From Heliobacterium mobile (GTDB lineage Bacteria > Bacillota > Desulfitobacteriia > Heliobacteriales > Heliobacteriaceae), in NCBI RefSeq assembly GCF_009720735.1, contig NZ_WNKU01000028.1, positions 1-40,000 on the forward strand: 40,000 nucleotides of DNA, in the 5' to 3' direction. The notes beneath the pieces are model-generated. The model was not told the DNA's origin. It was given only the letters and a program-made list of their open reading frames with translations, and ran no database searches. A program made the position numbers and the translations under genes. Of the stretch, positions 25,006 through 33,647 are shown one piece after another (position 1 is the first letter of the stretch; every line of letters starts with the position of its first letter).

Positions 25006-26355
25006 ATGTTATGCAATCAATGCTCTCAAACCGTCAAAGGCGGGTGCACCCGTGTCGGCGTCTGTGGAAAAAATGAGGATATCGGCAGCCTGCAGGACAT
25101 CATCATCTTCGGATTAAAAGGTGTGGCTGCCTACGCTACCCATGCTCGCCAACTGGGATATGTTGACCCGGAAGTGAACCAGATCACCCAGGAAGCGCTC
25201 TACACAACGCTGACCAACTCAAACTTCAATTTACAAGAACACATCGGCATGGCAATGAAAGTGGGACAGGCCACCGTCAAAGTCATGGACTTGCTGGACA
25301 AGGCCCACACGGATCGGCTCGGCGTGCCCCAACCGGTCCAAGTCACTTCCGATAAAATCGAGGGCAAATGCATCGTCGTGACCGGTCACAACCTCTTTGC
25401 CTTGGAAGAACTGCTGAAGCAGACCGCAGGCAAGGGGATCAATATCTATACACACTCGGAGATGCTCCCCGCTCACGGCTATCCAAAGTTAAAGCAATAC
25501 CCGCACCTGAAGGGAAATATCGGCAAGGCATGGTTCGATCAGCGACAACTCTTTGAATCTTTCCCCGGTGCCATTTTGGCCACGACAAACTGTGTCATGC
25601 CGATCAAAGGCAGCTACGCCGACCGGTTCTTCTCTTATGAAGTCGCCGGGCTGGAGGGCGTACGCAAAATTGAGCAGAACGACTTCACGCCGCTGATTAA
25701 AAAAGCATTGGCCTTGCCGGCGGCGAACGTGCAATCGTCGAAAACGATACTGACGGGCTTTCACCACGAAACGGTACTGGGAATTGCCCCGAAAGTGATC
25801 GAAGCGGTGAAGGCAGGAAAAATCAAGCGTTTCTTTGTCATCGCCGGTTGTGATAAGCCTGGAAAAGGCGGCGACTATTATCGCGAACTCGCTTTATCGG
25901 TTCCGAAGGACTGCATCATTTTGACGACGTCTTGCGGGAAATACCGCTTTAACGATCACGATTTCGGCACGATCGACGGAATACCCCGCTACATCGACCT
26001 GGGACAATGCAACAACTCCGGCTCTGCTGTGAAAATCGCTGTCGCTTTAGCCGAAGCCTTCGGATGTTCTGTCAATGATCTGCCACTGAGCATCGTCCTC
26101 TCCTGGTTTGAGCAAAAAGCGGTCGCCATATTGTTAGGTCTCTTCAGCCTCGGTGTGCAGAATATCTATATTGGTCCGAATCCTCCCGAGTTCGTCTCTC
26201 CCGGCGTCCTGAAAGTCCTGCAAGATGCCTTCTCCCTTAAATTGACGGGAAATGCCCAGGAAGACCTGAAAGAAATGTTGAGCCGGCCTGCTGGTGTCAA
26301 AGTGGGACCCATCTCCTTTACGCAAAAGCTGAAGCAACTCTTTTCCTTCCTGTAA
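25006..26355 (+). CDS. hcp: Hybrid cluster protein (hydroxylamine/NO reductase), short form
   Basis: Hcp carries a cubane Fe-S cluster and the unique hybrid Fe-S-O cluster; it reduces NO and hydroxylamine and can drive protein S-nitrosylation. The N-terminal cluster ligands are Cys3, Cys6, Cys14 and Cys20. Hybrid-cluster ligands are recognisable in GHNLFALEEL (His), HSEMLPAHGYP (Glu), TTNCVMP, IAGCDKPG, TTSCGKYRFN and LGQCNNSGSA (Cys), and SWFEQKAVAILL (Glu and Lys). At 449 residues it is about 100 shorter than class I and II Hcp, with much of the second helical bundle missing, like class III forms. GGAGGTTG precedes the ATG. It starts an operon with the NapH-like gene and is driven by the CRP/FNR-type promoter. 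Confidence 0.93.
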   Translation: MLCNQCSQTVKGGCTRVGVCGKNEDIGSLQDIIIFGLKGVAAYATHARQLGYVDPEVNQITQEALYTTLTNSNFNLQEHIGMAMKVGQATVKVMDLLDKAHTDRLGVPQPVQVTSDKIEGKCIVVTGHNLFALEELLKQTAGKGINIYTHSEMLPAHGYPKLKQYPHLKGNIGKAWFDQRQLFESFPGAILATTNCVMPIKGSYADRFFSYEVAGLEGVRKIEQNDFTPLIKKALALPAANVQSSKTILTGFHHETVLGIAPKVIEAVKAGKIKRFFVIAGCDKPGKGGDYYRELALSVPKDCIILTTSCGKYRFNDHDFGTIDGIPRYIDLGQCNNSGSAVKIAVALAEAFGCSVNDLPLSIVLSWFEQKAVAILLGLFSLGVQNIYIGPNPPEFVSPGVLKVLQDAFSLKLTGNAQEDLKEMLSRPAGVKVGPISFTQKLKQLFSFL

Positions 26356-26370
26356 ACCGGGGAGCGGTCT

Positions 26371-27405
26371 ATGATTACTCCGCTAAAGGAACTCGTTCAT
26401 CACCCCTTTCGACATCTTCGCCATGCCTTCCAAGGCATGTTCCTCTTCCTCGTAGCATGGACCGGCTGGGATTTTTACCGGTTCTACCTAACCCTCTTGG
26501 ATCCCTCGGCGACGGCGGTCGACCGGCCGCCGTCTGTCGAGGCTTTTCTTCCCATCAGTGCTTTGCTGGCACTGCGCCAGTACGTGGCCACCGGCCTCTA
26601 TGACCCGATACACCCGGCCGGGCTCACATTACTGCTGATCATCCTGGCGAGCGCAGTGCTTTTTCGCCGCAGTTTTTGTAGTTGGATTTGTCCGATCGGT
26701 GCGGTGAACGAGGCAGTCAGCCGCCTTGGACAGTCCTTGCTCCGTCGATGGGGACATAAGGCTTGGGTCCCCCGAAGAGGATGGGCTTATGGATTCTCGC
26801 TTATCAAATTCCTGCTCCTGCTGTTTTTCGTCTATGTGATTTACGTCGCCATGGATATTGGCCAAGCGATCGCTTTTTTGCAGGCCCCTTACAATCAGGT
26901 GGCCGACATAAAAATGCTGCTCTTTTTCCTGGAACCGAGCCGTATCACGATCATCGTACTCTCCCTGTTGGCCTTGTTGCATCTGATCATTCCCAACTTC
27001 TGGTGCCGCTTCATGTGCCCCTATGGGGCGCTGCTAGGCATCGTGAGCAAAGTTAGCCCAACAAAGCTGACCCGCAGCCCCGAAGGGTGTGTGCGCTGTG
27101 GTACTTGCCGGAGAAGCTGCCTCAACGGGCTCGATCCGATGGCGATGCAGAGCGTCACAAAAGAGCAATGCACTTTCTGTTTAGCTTGTGTGGAACAGTG
27201 CCCCAGACAAGTGCTCGGAGTGCAGACGATAGGTACGGGCCGCCTCTCTCTGAAGAAATCCTCCTGGTGCATAGCGGTCGGACTCGTTCTGCTTTTTAGC
27301 GCCGGTATTATCCTGGCCAAAGCGACTGGCTATTGGCAGGGAGCCTTAACGGTGGATACAATACGGCAATGGATGCCGCTCTTGGACCGATTAGACCATT
27401 ATTGA
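26371..27405 (+). CDS. NapH/NosR-type membrane polyferredoxin
   Basis: A 344-residue membrane protein that likely moves electrons between the quinone pool and soluble Fe-S proteins. Five or six helices are interrupted by two CxxxCP motifs, CSWICP (Cys103, Cys107) and CRFMCP (Cys212, Cys216), characteristic of the NapH/NosR/RdxA group. Two [4Fe-4S] ferredoxin motifs follow: Cys240-243-246-250 and Cys267-270-273-277. A last helix lies at about 296-316. It begins 15 bp after hcp, so it is a good candidate for the membrane electron donor to Hcp or to the siroheme reductase downstream. No NapG, NosZ or other usual partner is nearby. Confidence 0.85.
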   Translation: MITPLKELVHHPFRHLRHAFQGMFLFLVAWTGWDFYRFYLTLLDPSATAVDRPPSVEAFLPISALLALRQYVATGLYDPIHPAGLTLLLIILASAVLFRRSFCSWICPIGAVNEAVSRLGQSLLRRWGHKAWVPRRGWAYGFSLIKFLLLLFFVYVIYVAMDIGQAIAFLQAPYNQVADIKMLLFFLEPSRITIIVLSLLALLHLIIPNFWCRFMCPYGALLGIVSKVSPTKLTRSPEGCVRCGTCRRSCLNGLDPMAMQSVTKEQCTFCLACVEQCPRQVLGVQTIGTGRLSLKKSSWCIAVGLVLLFSAGIILAKATGYWQGALTVDTIRQWMPLLDRLDHY

Positions 27406-27549
27406 AGATTGAACCATATATAGATTGAACCATGATATAAGATGGGACCGCTATTGAGTGTAAGACCCTTTTGAAGATTCTCCCGGTGGGACTGATGTCT
27501 TTCGGGGATGGAGGTACACTAATGGGTGGTGTAGAGGAGGTAGCTAACC

Positions 27550-28362
27550 GTGAGTGATCAAGTACCGATTCCCCCCGGGTTTGCCGATATGTTGGCCCCT
27601 CGGGGTGCGAACAAGCAGCGAGACAAAAAAACCTTCGCCATCGTTCCCCATCATCCCGGAGGATTTATGAGTCCGGACCAACTGATGCGGATCGCCGAGG
27701 TTGCCAAAAAATACGCCAAAGCAGTCAATGTGACCTCCGGTCAGCAGATCATGCTGATCGGGCTGGAGCGGGAAAACGTAGAGAAAGCTTGGCAGGAGCT
27801 CGGTCGTGAACCGGAAGGACTGCTGGGACCGCGTTGCCGTGGTGTCCGTTTTTGCCCAGGGATCGCCTTTTGCAAACGAGCCACCTCGGACAGCATCGGC
27901 TTGGGAACCTTGCTGGACAAGAAGTTTCGCGGCATGGATATGCCGAATAAGGTCAAGATGAGCATTGCCGGCTGCTATCTTTCCTGTACGGCGCCAGCGA
28001 TTCGTGATATCGGCGTCATTGGACTCGATGAAGACCGGTACCGCATCCTGATCGGCGGCGCCGGCGGCCATGCGCCGAGGCTGGCGGACCTCTTTATTGA
28101 AGGGGTGACCCGCAAACAGGTCCTCGCCATCGTCGATCGCGCCTTACACTATTACAAGGATAACGCTCACCCTGGGGAGCGGATGCATGAGTTTGTTCCT
28201 CGGGTGGGACTTGACCGGATTCGCCAGGAAGTGCTCGGTGAGATGAAAGATCTGCCGCCCTGGCCGACACCGGAGGAGGAAGCGCGCCACCAAGTCCGAC
28301 CGGGCGAGTTGCTTCCGTTAGAGGTGCAGACGGGCGGCGAAACCAGCTGTCCCATGCCATAA
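27550..28362 (+). CDS. Small siroheme [4Fe-4S] nitrite/sulfite reductase-type protein
   Basis: This 270-residue protein has the siroheme reductase core without the duplicated half of full-size NirA or CysI. The ferredoxin-like half is followed by the coupled cluster motif Cys102-x5-Cys108 and Cys142-x3-Cys146 (AGCYLSC), which holds the [4Fe-4S] cluster and the siroheme. GGFMSPDQLMRIAEVAKKY and NVTSGQQIMLIGL resemble the substrate-side domain. The size matches small monomeric sulfite/nitrite reductases of anaerobes. GTG starts it behind GAGGAGGTAG. The context next to hcp favours nitrite or hydroxylamine handling, but sulfite cannot be excluded. The neighbouring DUF1858 gene follows after 33 bp. 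Confidence 0.85.
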   Translation: MSDQVPIPPGFADMLAPRGANKQRDKKTFAIVPHHPGGFMSPDQLMRIAEVAKKYAKAVNVTSGQQIMLIGLERENVEKAWQELGREPEGLLGPRCRGVRFCPGIAFCKRATSDSIGLGTLLDKKFRGMDMPNKVKMSIAGCYLSCTAPAIRDIGVIGLDEDRYRILIGGAGGHAPRLADLFIEGVTRKQVLAIVDRALHYYKDNAHPGERMHEFVPRVGLDRIRQEVLGEMKDLPPWPTPEEEARHQVRPGELLPLEVQTGGETSCPMP

Positions 28363-28395
28363 TTCGATATAAGTAGATATAAGGAGGTACCGTTC

Positions 28396-28590
28396 ATGAT
28401 TACCAAAGACATGATGATTGGCGAAGTGGTGGCCAAATATCCCGATACGGTCCCTGTGTTTCGATCTTTTGGGATGCAATGCTTAGGTTGTCCTTCCGCC
28501 CGTAATGAATCGGTAGAAAAGGCGGCCGGCGTTCACGGATTTGATGCGGACCGGCTGTTGGAGGCTTTGAACGAAGCGATTAAAAAATAG
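28396..28590 (+). CDS. DUF1858 hybrid-cluster-associated redox disulfide protein
   Basis: A 64-residue protein with the sequence pattern of DUF1858, which also occurs fused to or next to Hcp (TIGR03980, hybrid cluster protein-associated redox disulfide domain). The possible redox pair is Cys29-Leu-Gly-Cys32 in FGMQCLGCP. Residues 1-22 and 43-62 are helical by look. AAGGAGG precedes the ATG. It is the last gene of the hcp module and ends before a strong terminator. A small redox carrier or cysteine-based NO/nitrosothiol relay is the natural inference. Confidence 0.88.
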   Translation: MITKDMMIGEVVAKYPDTVPVFRSFGMQCLGCPSARNESVEKAAGVHGFDADRLLEALNEAIKK

Positions 28591-28605
28591 CGTTAGGGTT
28601 GAACA

Positions 28606-28645
28606 AGAAAGAAGATCGAGGGAAAAAACCTTCGATCTTCTTTCT
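28606..28645 (+). terminator. Terminator of the hcp module
   Basis: A perfect 14-bp stem (28606-28619 with 28632-28645) follows the DUF1858 gene by 15 bp. The 3' arm is T-rich and continues into GTTTCTG. Confidence 0.75.
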
Positions 28646-28800
28646 GTTTCTGTCCGGGAAGGTCTATCGGTGAAAATGTCGAAATAGAACTGAATATACG
28701 ACAAAAATAGGACAGACGGGCGCTGATGCAGCCGAATCTTATAAAGTCCCTTTTATCCTTAACTGGAGGCAAGAGGGACTTCATCATTTGTTAAAATAGC

Positions 28801-28829
28801 TTGGCGGCCCTGATACATGGGTTTACAAT
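28801..28829 (+). promoter_or_regulatory. Promoter of the dnaD-led gene run
   Basis: TTGGCG (28801-28806), a 17-bp spacer and TACAAT (28824-28829) lie 32 bp before the GTG start of the DnaD-like gene. Confidence 0.6.
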
Positions 28830-28861
28830 AATAGTCGCTAGATGTTTCAAGAGAAAGGGGA

Positions 28862-30301
28862 GTGGCTCCGATCATCGCACAATGGATGCAACGACTTTGG
28901 GAGACCCGCTCCCTCCATTTACATAATTTGCTTTACCATTCACAAGAGGAACTGCAATTGAGCAACGACTTGATGCAGGAACTGCTGGTGATTGAAGAAC
29001 GGGTAATGGCGGCCGGTTCGGAAGGGATTCCCGGCGCCTCCTTGCCCCGCCATGTGGCCGATACGATCGCACGGTTGAAAAAGATGCAGCTGCTGGCTAT
29101 GTCCTGTAAAGAAGACCGGGTATTTATCTCCTTCGAGCCCCTCTTCGCCAAACTCGTCCACTGCCAGGTGGGCGACGTGGACTCCATGCAGCAGTACATA
29201 CAGATCCACGACGAGATCCAGGAGGAAATGCGCCGGTTAGATGACATCCGCTCTCGCCAGGTGATCGAACGAAACCAATTGGATGAGGAGCGAAAAGGCC
29301 TGCGGGAGCGGGAGGAGCGCCTCGTCGTTTGGGAGGACGAGCTGCGCCAATGGCAGAAATCCTTGATGGAAAAGGACCAACTGCTGCACCAAATGCAGCT
29401 GCAACTGACTGCAGAGGAACGGCGGCTGCAGGAGCAGCAGCAGAAAATCAACGAAGAGACGATGGACTTGGAGAACCTCCGCCGGGAACTGGAGGAGGTA
29501 CGGCGCCATCTCGAACAGCAGGCGGCCGGCAAGTTCGCTTCGCCGATCGGCGCCGGCCAGGGAAATGGCCTGGGAGCGGGACAGGGAGCGGTAACGGGAC
29601 AAGCTATGTCACGGACCGCCGCTGCTACGGCGGTGGAAGATGATCGACCGATCGTTCAATTTCTGCAGCAGCTTCGAGGTCAGGCGATCAATCATGATGA
29701 TGTGCGGGAGATCCGTAAGATGCAGGCGCGCTACCGTTGGTCCGACGAGTTATTGCTAGCCTTTTTGGAGATGGTCGCTGCGCACAGCCAACTGCATCAG
29801 AAGACGGTGCCTGCGGTGGCCGATTTCCGCCGCCAGGCTGAATTGATTTCCGCGTGGGGCGTCGACAGTGTGGACAAGCTGGAAGATTTTTATCGCCGAA
29901 AGTCTTATGTGGACGATAAGATCTGTGAAGTGTGGACAACGCTGGGGTCAAGGATCAAGATCAACGACGTCTTTCGGGATATGTACTTGAAGTGGTCTAA
30001 AACGTGGGGCTTTTCCCATGAGGTCATCTTGCGGGCTTGCGAAGAGACCTATAAAGGAGCGGCCAATCCGAACCTCAACTACGTGGATATGATCCTCCTG
30101 CGCTGGCGACAGGCTGGCGTTCGGACCGTAGAAGAGGGCGATCGGGAGATCGAACGCTTCAAGCAGATGCGAACCCGCGGCGGCGGGTCCGGTCGGGCAG
30201 CCACTGCCAGTTCTCCCCAGCGAGGGCCGCTCGCTGGCGTCAACGTCATGCCGAAGAGTGAAGAGGAAGCAAAAGCCTATGAACGATTTAACGATATATA
30301 A
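28862..30301 (+). CDS. DnaD/DnaB-domain replication initiation protein with long coiled coil
   Basis: This 479-residue protein ends with the DD2-type DnaD domain: the motif NPNLNYVDMILLRWRQAGV (about 398-416) corresponds to the YxxxIL-W family signature. An N-terminal helical part (1-120) precedes a long Glu/Gln/Arg coiled coil (about 125-225), a Gly-rich linker (about 228-250) and the C-terminal domain. Bacillus DnaD is about 230 residues, so the coiled coil is an unusual insertion. DnaD proteins remodel origin DNA and help load the replicative helicase. The DnaC-like ATPase follows after 18 bp, which supports that role. GTG 28862 is close to GGGGAG; the true start could lie slightly downstream. 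Confidence 0.82.
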   Translation: MAPIIAQWMQRLWETRSLHLHNLLYHSQEELQLSNDLMQELLVIEERVMAAGSEGIPGASLPRHVADTIARLKKMQLLAMSCKEDRVFISFEPLFAKLVHCQVGDVDSMQQYIQIHDEIQEEMRRLDDIRSRQVIERNQLDEERKGLREREERLVVWEDELRQWQKSLMEKDQLLHQMQLQLTAEERRLQEQQQKINEETMDLENLRRELEEVRRHLEQQAAGKFASPIGAGQGNGLGAGQGAVTGQAMSRTAAATAVEDDRPIVQFLQQLRGQAINHDDVREIRKMQARYRWSDELLLAFLEMVAAHSQLHQKTVPAVADFRRQAELISAWGVDSVDKLEDFYRRKSYVDDKICEVWTTLGSRIKINDVFRDMYLKWSKTWGFSHEVILRACEETYKGAANPNLNYVDMILLRWRQAGVRTVEEGDREIERFKQMRTRGGGSGRAATASSPQRGPLAGVNVMPKSEEEAKAYERFNDI

Positions 30302-30319
30302 GGGGATAGGAGGCGGACC

Positions 30320-31294
30320 ATGATCAATCGGGACAACAAACGGCTGCAGAAACAGGCGGAGCGGGACCGGCGGATCGAGGGGCTGCACCGGCAATATCCC
30401 CGTCTGGCTGAGTTGGATCGCAGATTGCGGCAGATCGGCATCCGGTTGGTGCAAAGCGCTGTGGGGCCGATGAAAGCGGACGAAATCGAAGCGCTCCAGC
30501 AGGAGCGGCAAAGCCTGAGTGGGATCCGGCAGTCTTTTCTCCAGGAGCGCCGGATCGATCTGTCCCTCTTTGAGGTGCACTGGGATTGCCCGCTTTGCCA
30601 AGACAAGGGCTGGAGCGATTTTGGCGTCAAGTGTGCCTGCCTGATCCAGGAAGAGATCGATGAAGCTTTCGCCCAGTCGGGATTGACCGACGAGATGAAG
30701 CATCAGACTTTTGACACCTTTGACCTTTCCTGGTACCGGCGGCAGGGTGAGCCAGGACTTCGACTGGCCGAAAAGATGGGTTCCATTGTTCGTGTATGTC
30801 AAGAGTTTAGCGAGGCCATGATCCGGGGAACCTGTAAGACAAACCTGTTTTTGCACGGCGCCGTCGGGACAGGGAAGACCCACCTGTCGAGCGCCATCGC
30901 CAACCGGTTGCTGACAGCGGGAAATTCGGTCATCTACCGGACGATCAGCCAGATCATGGCGAGCATCATGGAAGCAAAGTTCGATTTTCAAAACCAAGGC
31001 CGCCAGCCGGAAGTGATTACGGCGCTGCGCAAGGTGGATCTGGTCATCATCGACGACTTGGGAACTGAAAAGACGACCGATTTTGTCGTCTCCGAATTGT
31101 TTGAACTGGTCAATGACCGTCTGCGCTTAGGCAAACCGATGGTGGTCTCTACCAATATTCAACTGAGCGAGATCCCGGCCATCTACGGTCACCGGCTGGC
31201 TGATCGCCTGATCACCCAGTCCATGGTCATGAAGTTCGAAGGCAAGAGTGTCCGGCAGTTGAAGCGGGAATCGGGTGAATATAAGCTGCTGTAA
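30320..31294 (+). CDS. dnaC: DnaC/DnaI-type helicase loader ATPase
   Basis: A 324-residue AAA+ ATPase of the DnaC/IstB group that loads the replicative helicase onto single-stranded DNA. The N-terminal helical part is followed by a zinc-ribbon-like set, CPLC near 93 and CAC near 109. Walker A is GAVGTGKTH (about 180-188), Walker B VIIDDLG (about 250) and a sensor-type VSTNI (about 280). The Zn site and length are as in Bacillus DnaI more than E. coli DnaC. AGGAGGCGGACC before ATG is a strong ribosome binding site. IstB of IS21 elements is excluded by the lack of a neighbouring istA and by the DnaD pairing. Confidence 0.88.
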   Translation: MINRDNKRLQKQAERDRRIEGLHRQYPRLAELDRRLRQIGIRLVQSAVGPMKADEIEALQQERQSLSGIRQSFLQERRIDLSLFEVHWDCPLCQDKGWSDFGVKCACLIQEEIDEAFAQSGLTDEMKHQTFDTFDLSWYRRQGEPGLRLAEKMGSIVRVCQEFSEAMIRGTCKTNLFLHGAVGTGKTHLSSAIANRLLTAGNSVIYRTISQIMASIMEAKFDFQNQGRQPEVITALRKVDLVIIDDLGTEKTTDFVVSELFELVNDRLRLGKPMVVSTNIQLSEIPAIYGHRLADRLITQSMVMKFEGKSVRQLKRESGEYKLL

Positions 31295-31338
31295 CCGGCA
31301 GCCTGCGCTGTGAGGCCTTAGCGGAGAGGAGAACCGAT

Positions 31339-32064
31339 GTGAACGCCTTAGACGGGTTGATTCTCATCATCGTCGGCATATGCTTTTACCGGGGGTATCG
31401 CCGGGGGTTGCTGGCTGCCTTGCTGGGGGCTGGCGCATACATATGTTCTTTCTTCCTAGCGTCAAGTTTGTTTAAACCGCTGGCGGCGCTGCTCGATCAG
31501 CAGTTGGGTGCCGTGGCGCGGCTGCAAAGCTATTTTTTTCAAAAGTTTATGCCCGCTCTCCCCGCAGCCCAAGTGAAGGTCGACGTGATGCCCAGCTTGA
31601 ACATCGAGCGGGCCCTCAAAGATCTGCCACTGCCGGACTTTTACAAGCATGAGATGGCCCAGCAACTCAGCAATGTAACCGTCACCATCCCGACGGGTGT
31701 GAATACGATGGGCGATATGGTGGCCAACTATCTAGCGAATTCGCTCTGGAACACACTGGTTTTCGTTGTCACCTTCGCCGCCTTCGGATTGCTGGTAAAG
31801 CTCGTCGTGGCCGCTTGGCTTAAGTTTCGCGGCGACGGCTGGCTCGGTCAGACAGATCGACTACTCGGCGCCATGCTGGCAGCGGGGACCAGTTGGGCAG
31901 CTGTCGTACTCGTCCTCGCTTGGTTTTACGGCGGAACGCTGGTGGGTGCATCACCCCTGCGGGTAGAGACGCAGCCGCTGTTGGATTCGTCCCGGTTGAT
32001 GCCTTTCATCTTTACCTGCAATGAATGGATTGTTCAACACTTTAGCGGCTACACTTTTCGTTGA
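31339..32064 (+). CDS. CvpA-family membrane protein
   Basis: A 241-residue membrane protein with the CvpA pattern: the short start MNALDGLILIIVGICFYRGYRRGLL, where an Asp and a Gly-Tyr-Arg-Gly stretch flank the first helix, then helices at about 28-50, 134-157 and 181-203. A non-membrane insertion (about 55-130) separates the first and second pairs. In E. coli CvpA is linked to colicin V export and, more broadly, to envelope stress. The start is GTG behind AGAGGAG. It follows dnaC by 44 bp and is probably part of the same run. Confidence 0.75.
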   Translation: MNALDGLILIIVGICFYRGYRRGLLAALLGAGAYICSFFLASSLFKPLAALLDQQLGAVARLQSYFFQKFMPALPAAQVKVDVMPSLNIERALKDLPLPDFYKHEMAQQLSNVTVTIPTGVNTMGDMVANYLANSLWNTLVFVVTFAAFGLLVKLVVAAWLKFRGDGWLGQTDRLLGAMLAAGTSWAAVVLVLAWFYGGTLVGASPLRVETQPLLDSSRLMPFIFTCNEWIVQHFSGYTFR

Positions 32065-32094
32065 GATGAATCGTTTTTTGCAGGAGGAATCGAA

Positions 32095-33555
32095 GTGGGA
32101 AAAAAAGAAGGAAAAAACGGAAAGAACTGCTTGGCTTACAAACTGGAGCCGGTGTGGGATAGTTTGAAGGCGGCCGAAAAAGAAAAGGTGCAGGCCTTTG
32201 CAGAAGGCTATAAGGCGTTTCTATCGACAGCAAAGACCGAGCGGGAAGCGGTTGATTACTTTCAGGAGAAGGCCATTGCCCAAGGATATGTGCCTTTTGC
32301 CGAAAAAGCGGGCCAGGGACTGAAACCTGGCGATAAGGTCTTCTTCGTCAACCGCAACAAGGCCATCTTGCTGGTGCAGATCGGGAAACGGCCCCTGTCG
32401 GAAGGATTAGCCCTGGTAGGTGCCCATTTGGACGCGCCACGGATCGACTTGAAGCCCAACCCGCTATACCAGGACGAGAAGATGGTCCTCTTTAAGACGC
32501 ACTATTATGGCGGCATTAAAAAATATCAATGGCTCACCTTGCCATTGGCTCTGCACGGGGTGACCGTACTCGGCGACGGTACGCTACGGAAGATTGCCAT
32601 CGGAGAAAAAGCGGACGATCCGGTGTTCACCATTACGGACCTCCTCCCCCATTTGGCGAAGGATCAGATGGAGAAAAAGATGTCTGAGGCGGTGGCTGGG
32701 GAAGGCCTGAATATTCTTGTGGGCGGATTGCCTGCCGATGAAGAAAAGGAAGACAACGGCAAGGAAAAGCATAAAGAGCGCTTTAAGAAGGCCATCTTGG
32801 AACTCCTTCACCAGATGTACGGCATGACCGAAGAAGACTTTTTGACCTCCGAATGGCAAGGGGTACCGGCTGGAAGCGCCCGGGATGTCGGTTTTGATCG
32901 AGCTTTTGTCGGTGGCTACGGCCAAGATGACCGGGTCTGCTGTTACACTGCGGCGGAGGCTCTCTTCGCTTTGACTGAATCGGAGCAGACAGCGGCGGTG
33001 CTGCTCGTCGATAAAGAGGAGACCGGCTCCGATAGCAATACGGGCATGCGTTCTCGATTCTTCGAAAACGCTCTGGCGGAACTGGTCTATGCGTCTTTGC
33101 CGCAAGGCGAATTGACACCGCCCGAACTAATCCAGCGCCGCTGTCTCTTTAATACGCGAGCCCTTTCGGCCGATGTGACGGCCGGTATGGATCCCAATTA
33201 TGAGAATGTGCTCGAAGAGAAAAACGCCACCCGCTTAGGCTACGGTGTAGCCGTATCGAAATACACGGGTAGCCGGGGAAAATACGGCACTTCAGAAGCG
33301 AACGCTGAGTTCATGGGAGAAGTGCGTCGGATTTTCCGGGATGCAGGGATTGTGTGGCAAAGCGGCGAATTGGGCAAAGTGGACCAAGGGGGCGGCGGAA
33401 CGATCGCCCAGTTCCTGGCGGTCTACGGTATGGATGTGCTCGACTGCGGGGTCCCCTTGCTCAGCATGCATGCCCCCTTTGAAGTGGCCCACAAAGCCGA
33501 TATCTATATGTCCTGTCAAGCCTACAAGGTCTTTTTGGCGTCAGCGAAAAAATAG
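32095..33555 (+). CDS. M18-family aminopeptidase
   Basis: A 486-residue dinuclear-zinc aminopeptidase that removes N-terminal, often acidic, residues from peptides. Metal and catalytic residues are visible: His and Asp in GAHLDAPRIDLK (about 106-117), the Glu pair in DKEETGSDSNTG (about 304-315), Asp in AGMDPNYENV and the last His ligand in LSMHAPFEVAHKAD (about 460-473). The length is typical of bacterial M18 enzymes (about 430-490). GTG with AGGAGGAATCGAA is the start. A Lys/Glu-rich stretch near 218-228 is a probable surface insert. It lies between cvpA-like and yedF-like genes with no obvious functional link. Confidence 0.9.
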   Translation: MGKKEGKNGKNCLAYKLEPVWDSLKAAEKEKVQAFAEGYKAFLSTAKTEREAVDYFQEKAIAQGYVPFAEKAGQGLKPGDKVFFVNRNKAILLVQIGKRPLSEGLALVGAHLDAPRIDLKPNPLYQDEKMVLFKTHYYGGIKKYQWLTLPLALHGVTVLGDGTLRKIAIGEKADDPVFTITDLLPHLAKDQMEKKMSEAVAGEGLNILVGGLPADEEKEDNGKEKHKERFKKAILELLHQMYGMTEEDFLTSEWQGVPAGSARDVGFDRAFVGGYGQDDRVCCYTAAEALFALTESEQTAAVLLVDKEETGSDSNTGMRSRFFENALAELVYASLPQGELTPPELIQRRCLFNTRALSADVTAGMDPNYENVLEEKNATRLGYGVAVSKYTGSRGKYGTSEANAEFMGEVRRIFRDAGIVWQSGELGKVDQGGGGTIAQFLAVYGMDVLDCGVPLLSMHAPFEVAHKADIYMSCQAYKVFLASAKK

Positions 33556-33647
33556 CGATCCGCAGCGGCGAGGATGGGCGAACCGAGAACCTTTGAACGG
33601 AAGGGTTCCCCATCCCTTCGCGGGGTAACACGTTGGAGGTATCTGGA

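Noticed and set aside
27405-27549. Repeats in the hcp module as a CRISPR array
   Set aside because: Units are short, degenerate and contiguous, without unique spacers, and no cas gene is present.
29948-30997. 349-codon antisense frame opposite the dnaD/dnaC junction
   Set aside because: It runs antisense through two well-supported genes with family motifs; long antisense frames are common in GC-rich coding DNA.
33585-33640. Hairpin before the yedF-like gene as a terminator or riboswitch
   Set aside because: Short competing stems only, no T tract and no similarity to known riboswitch cores.
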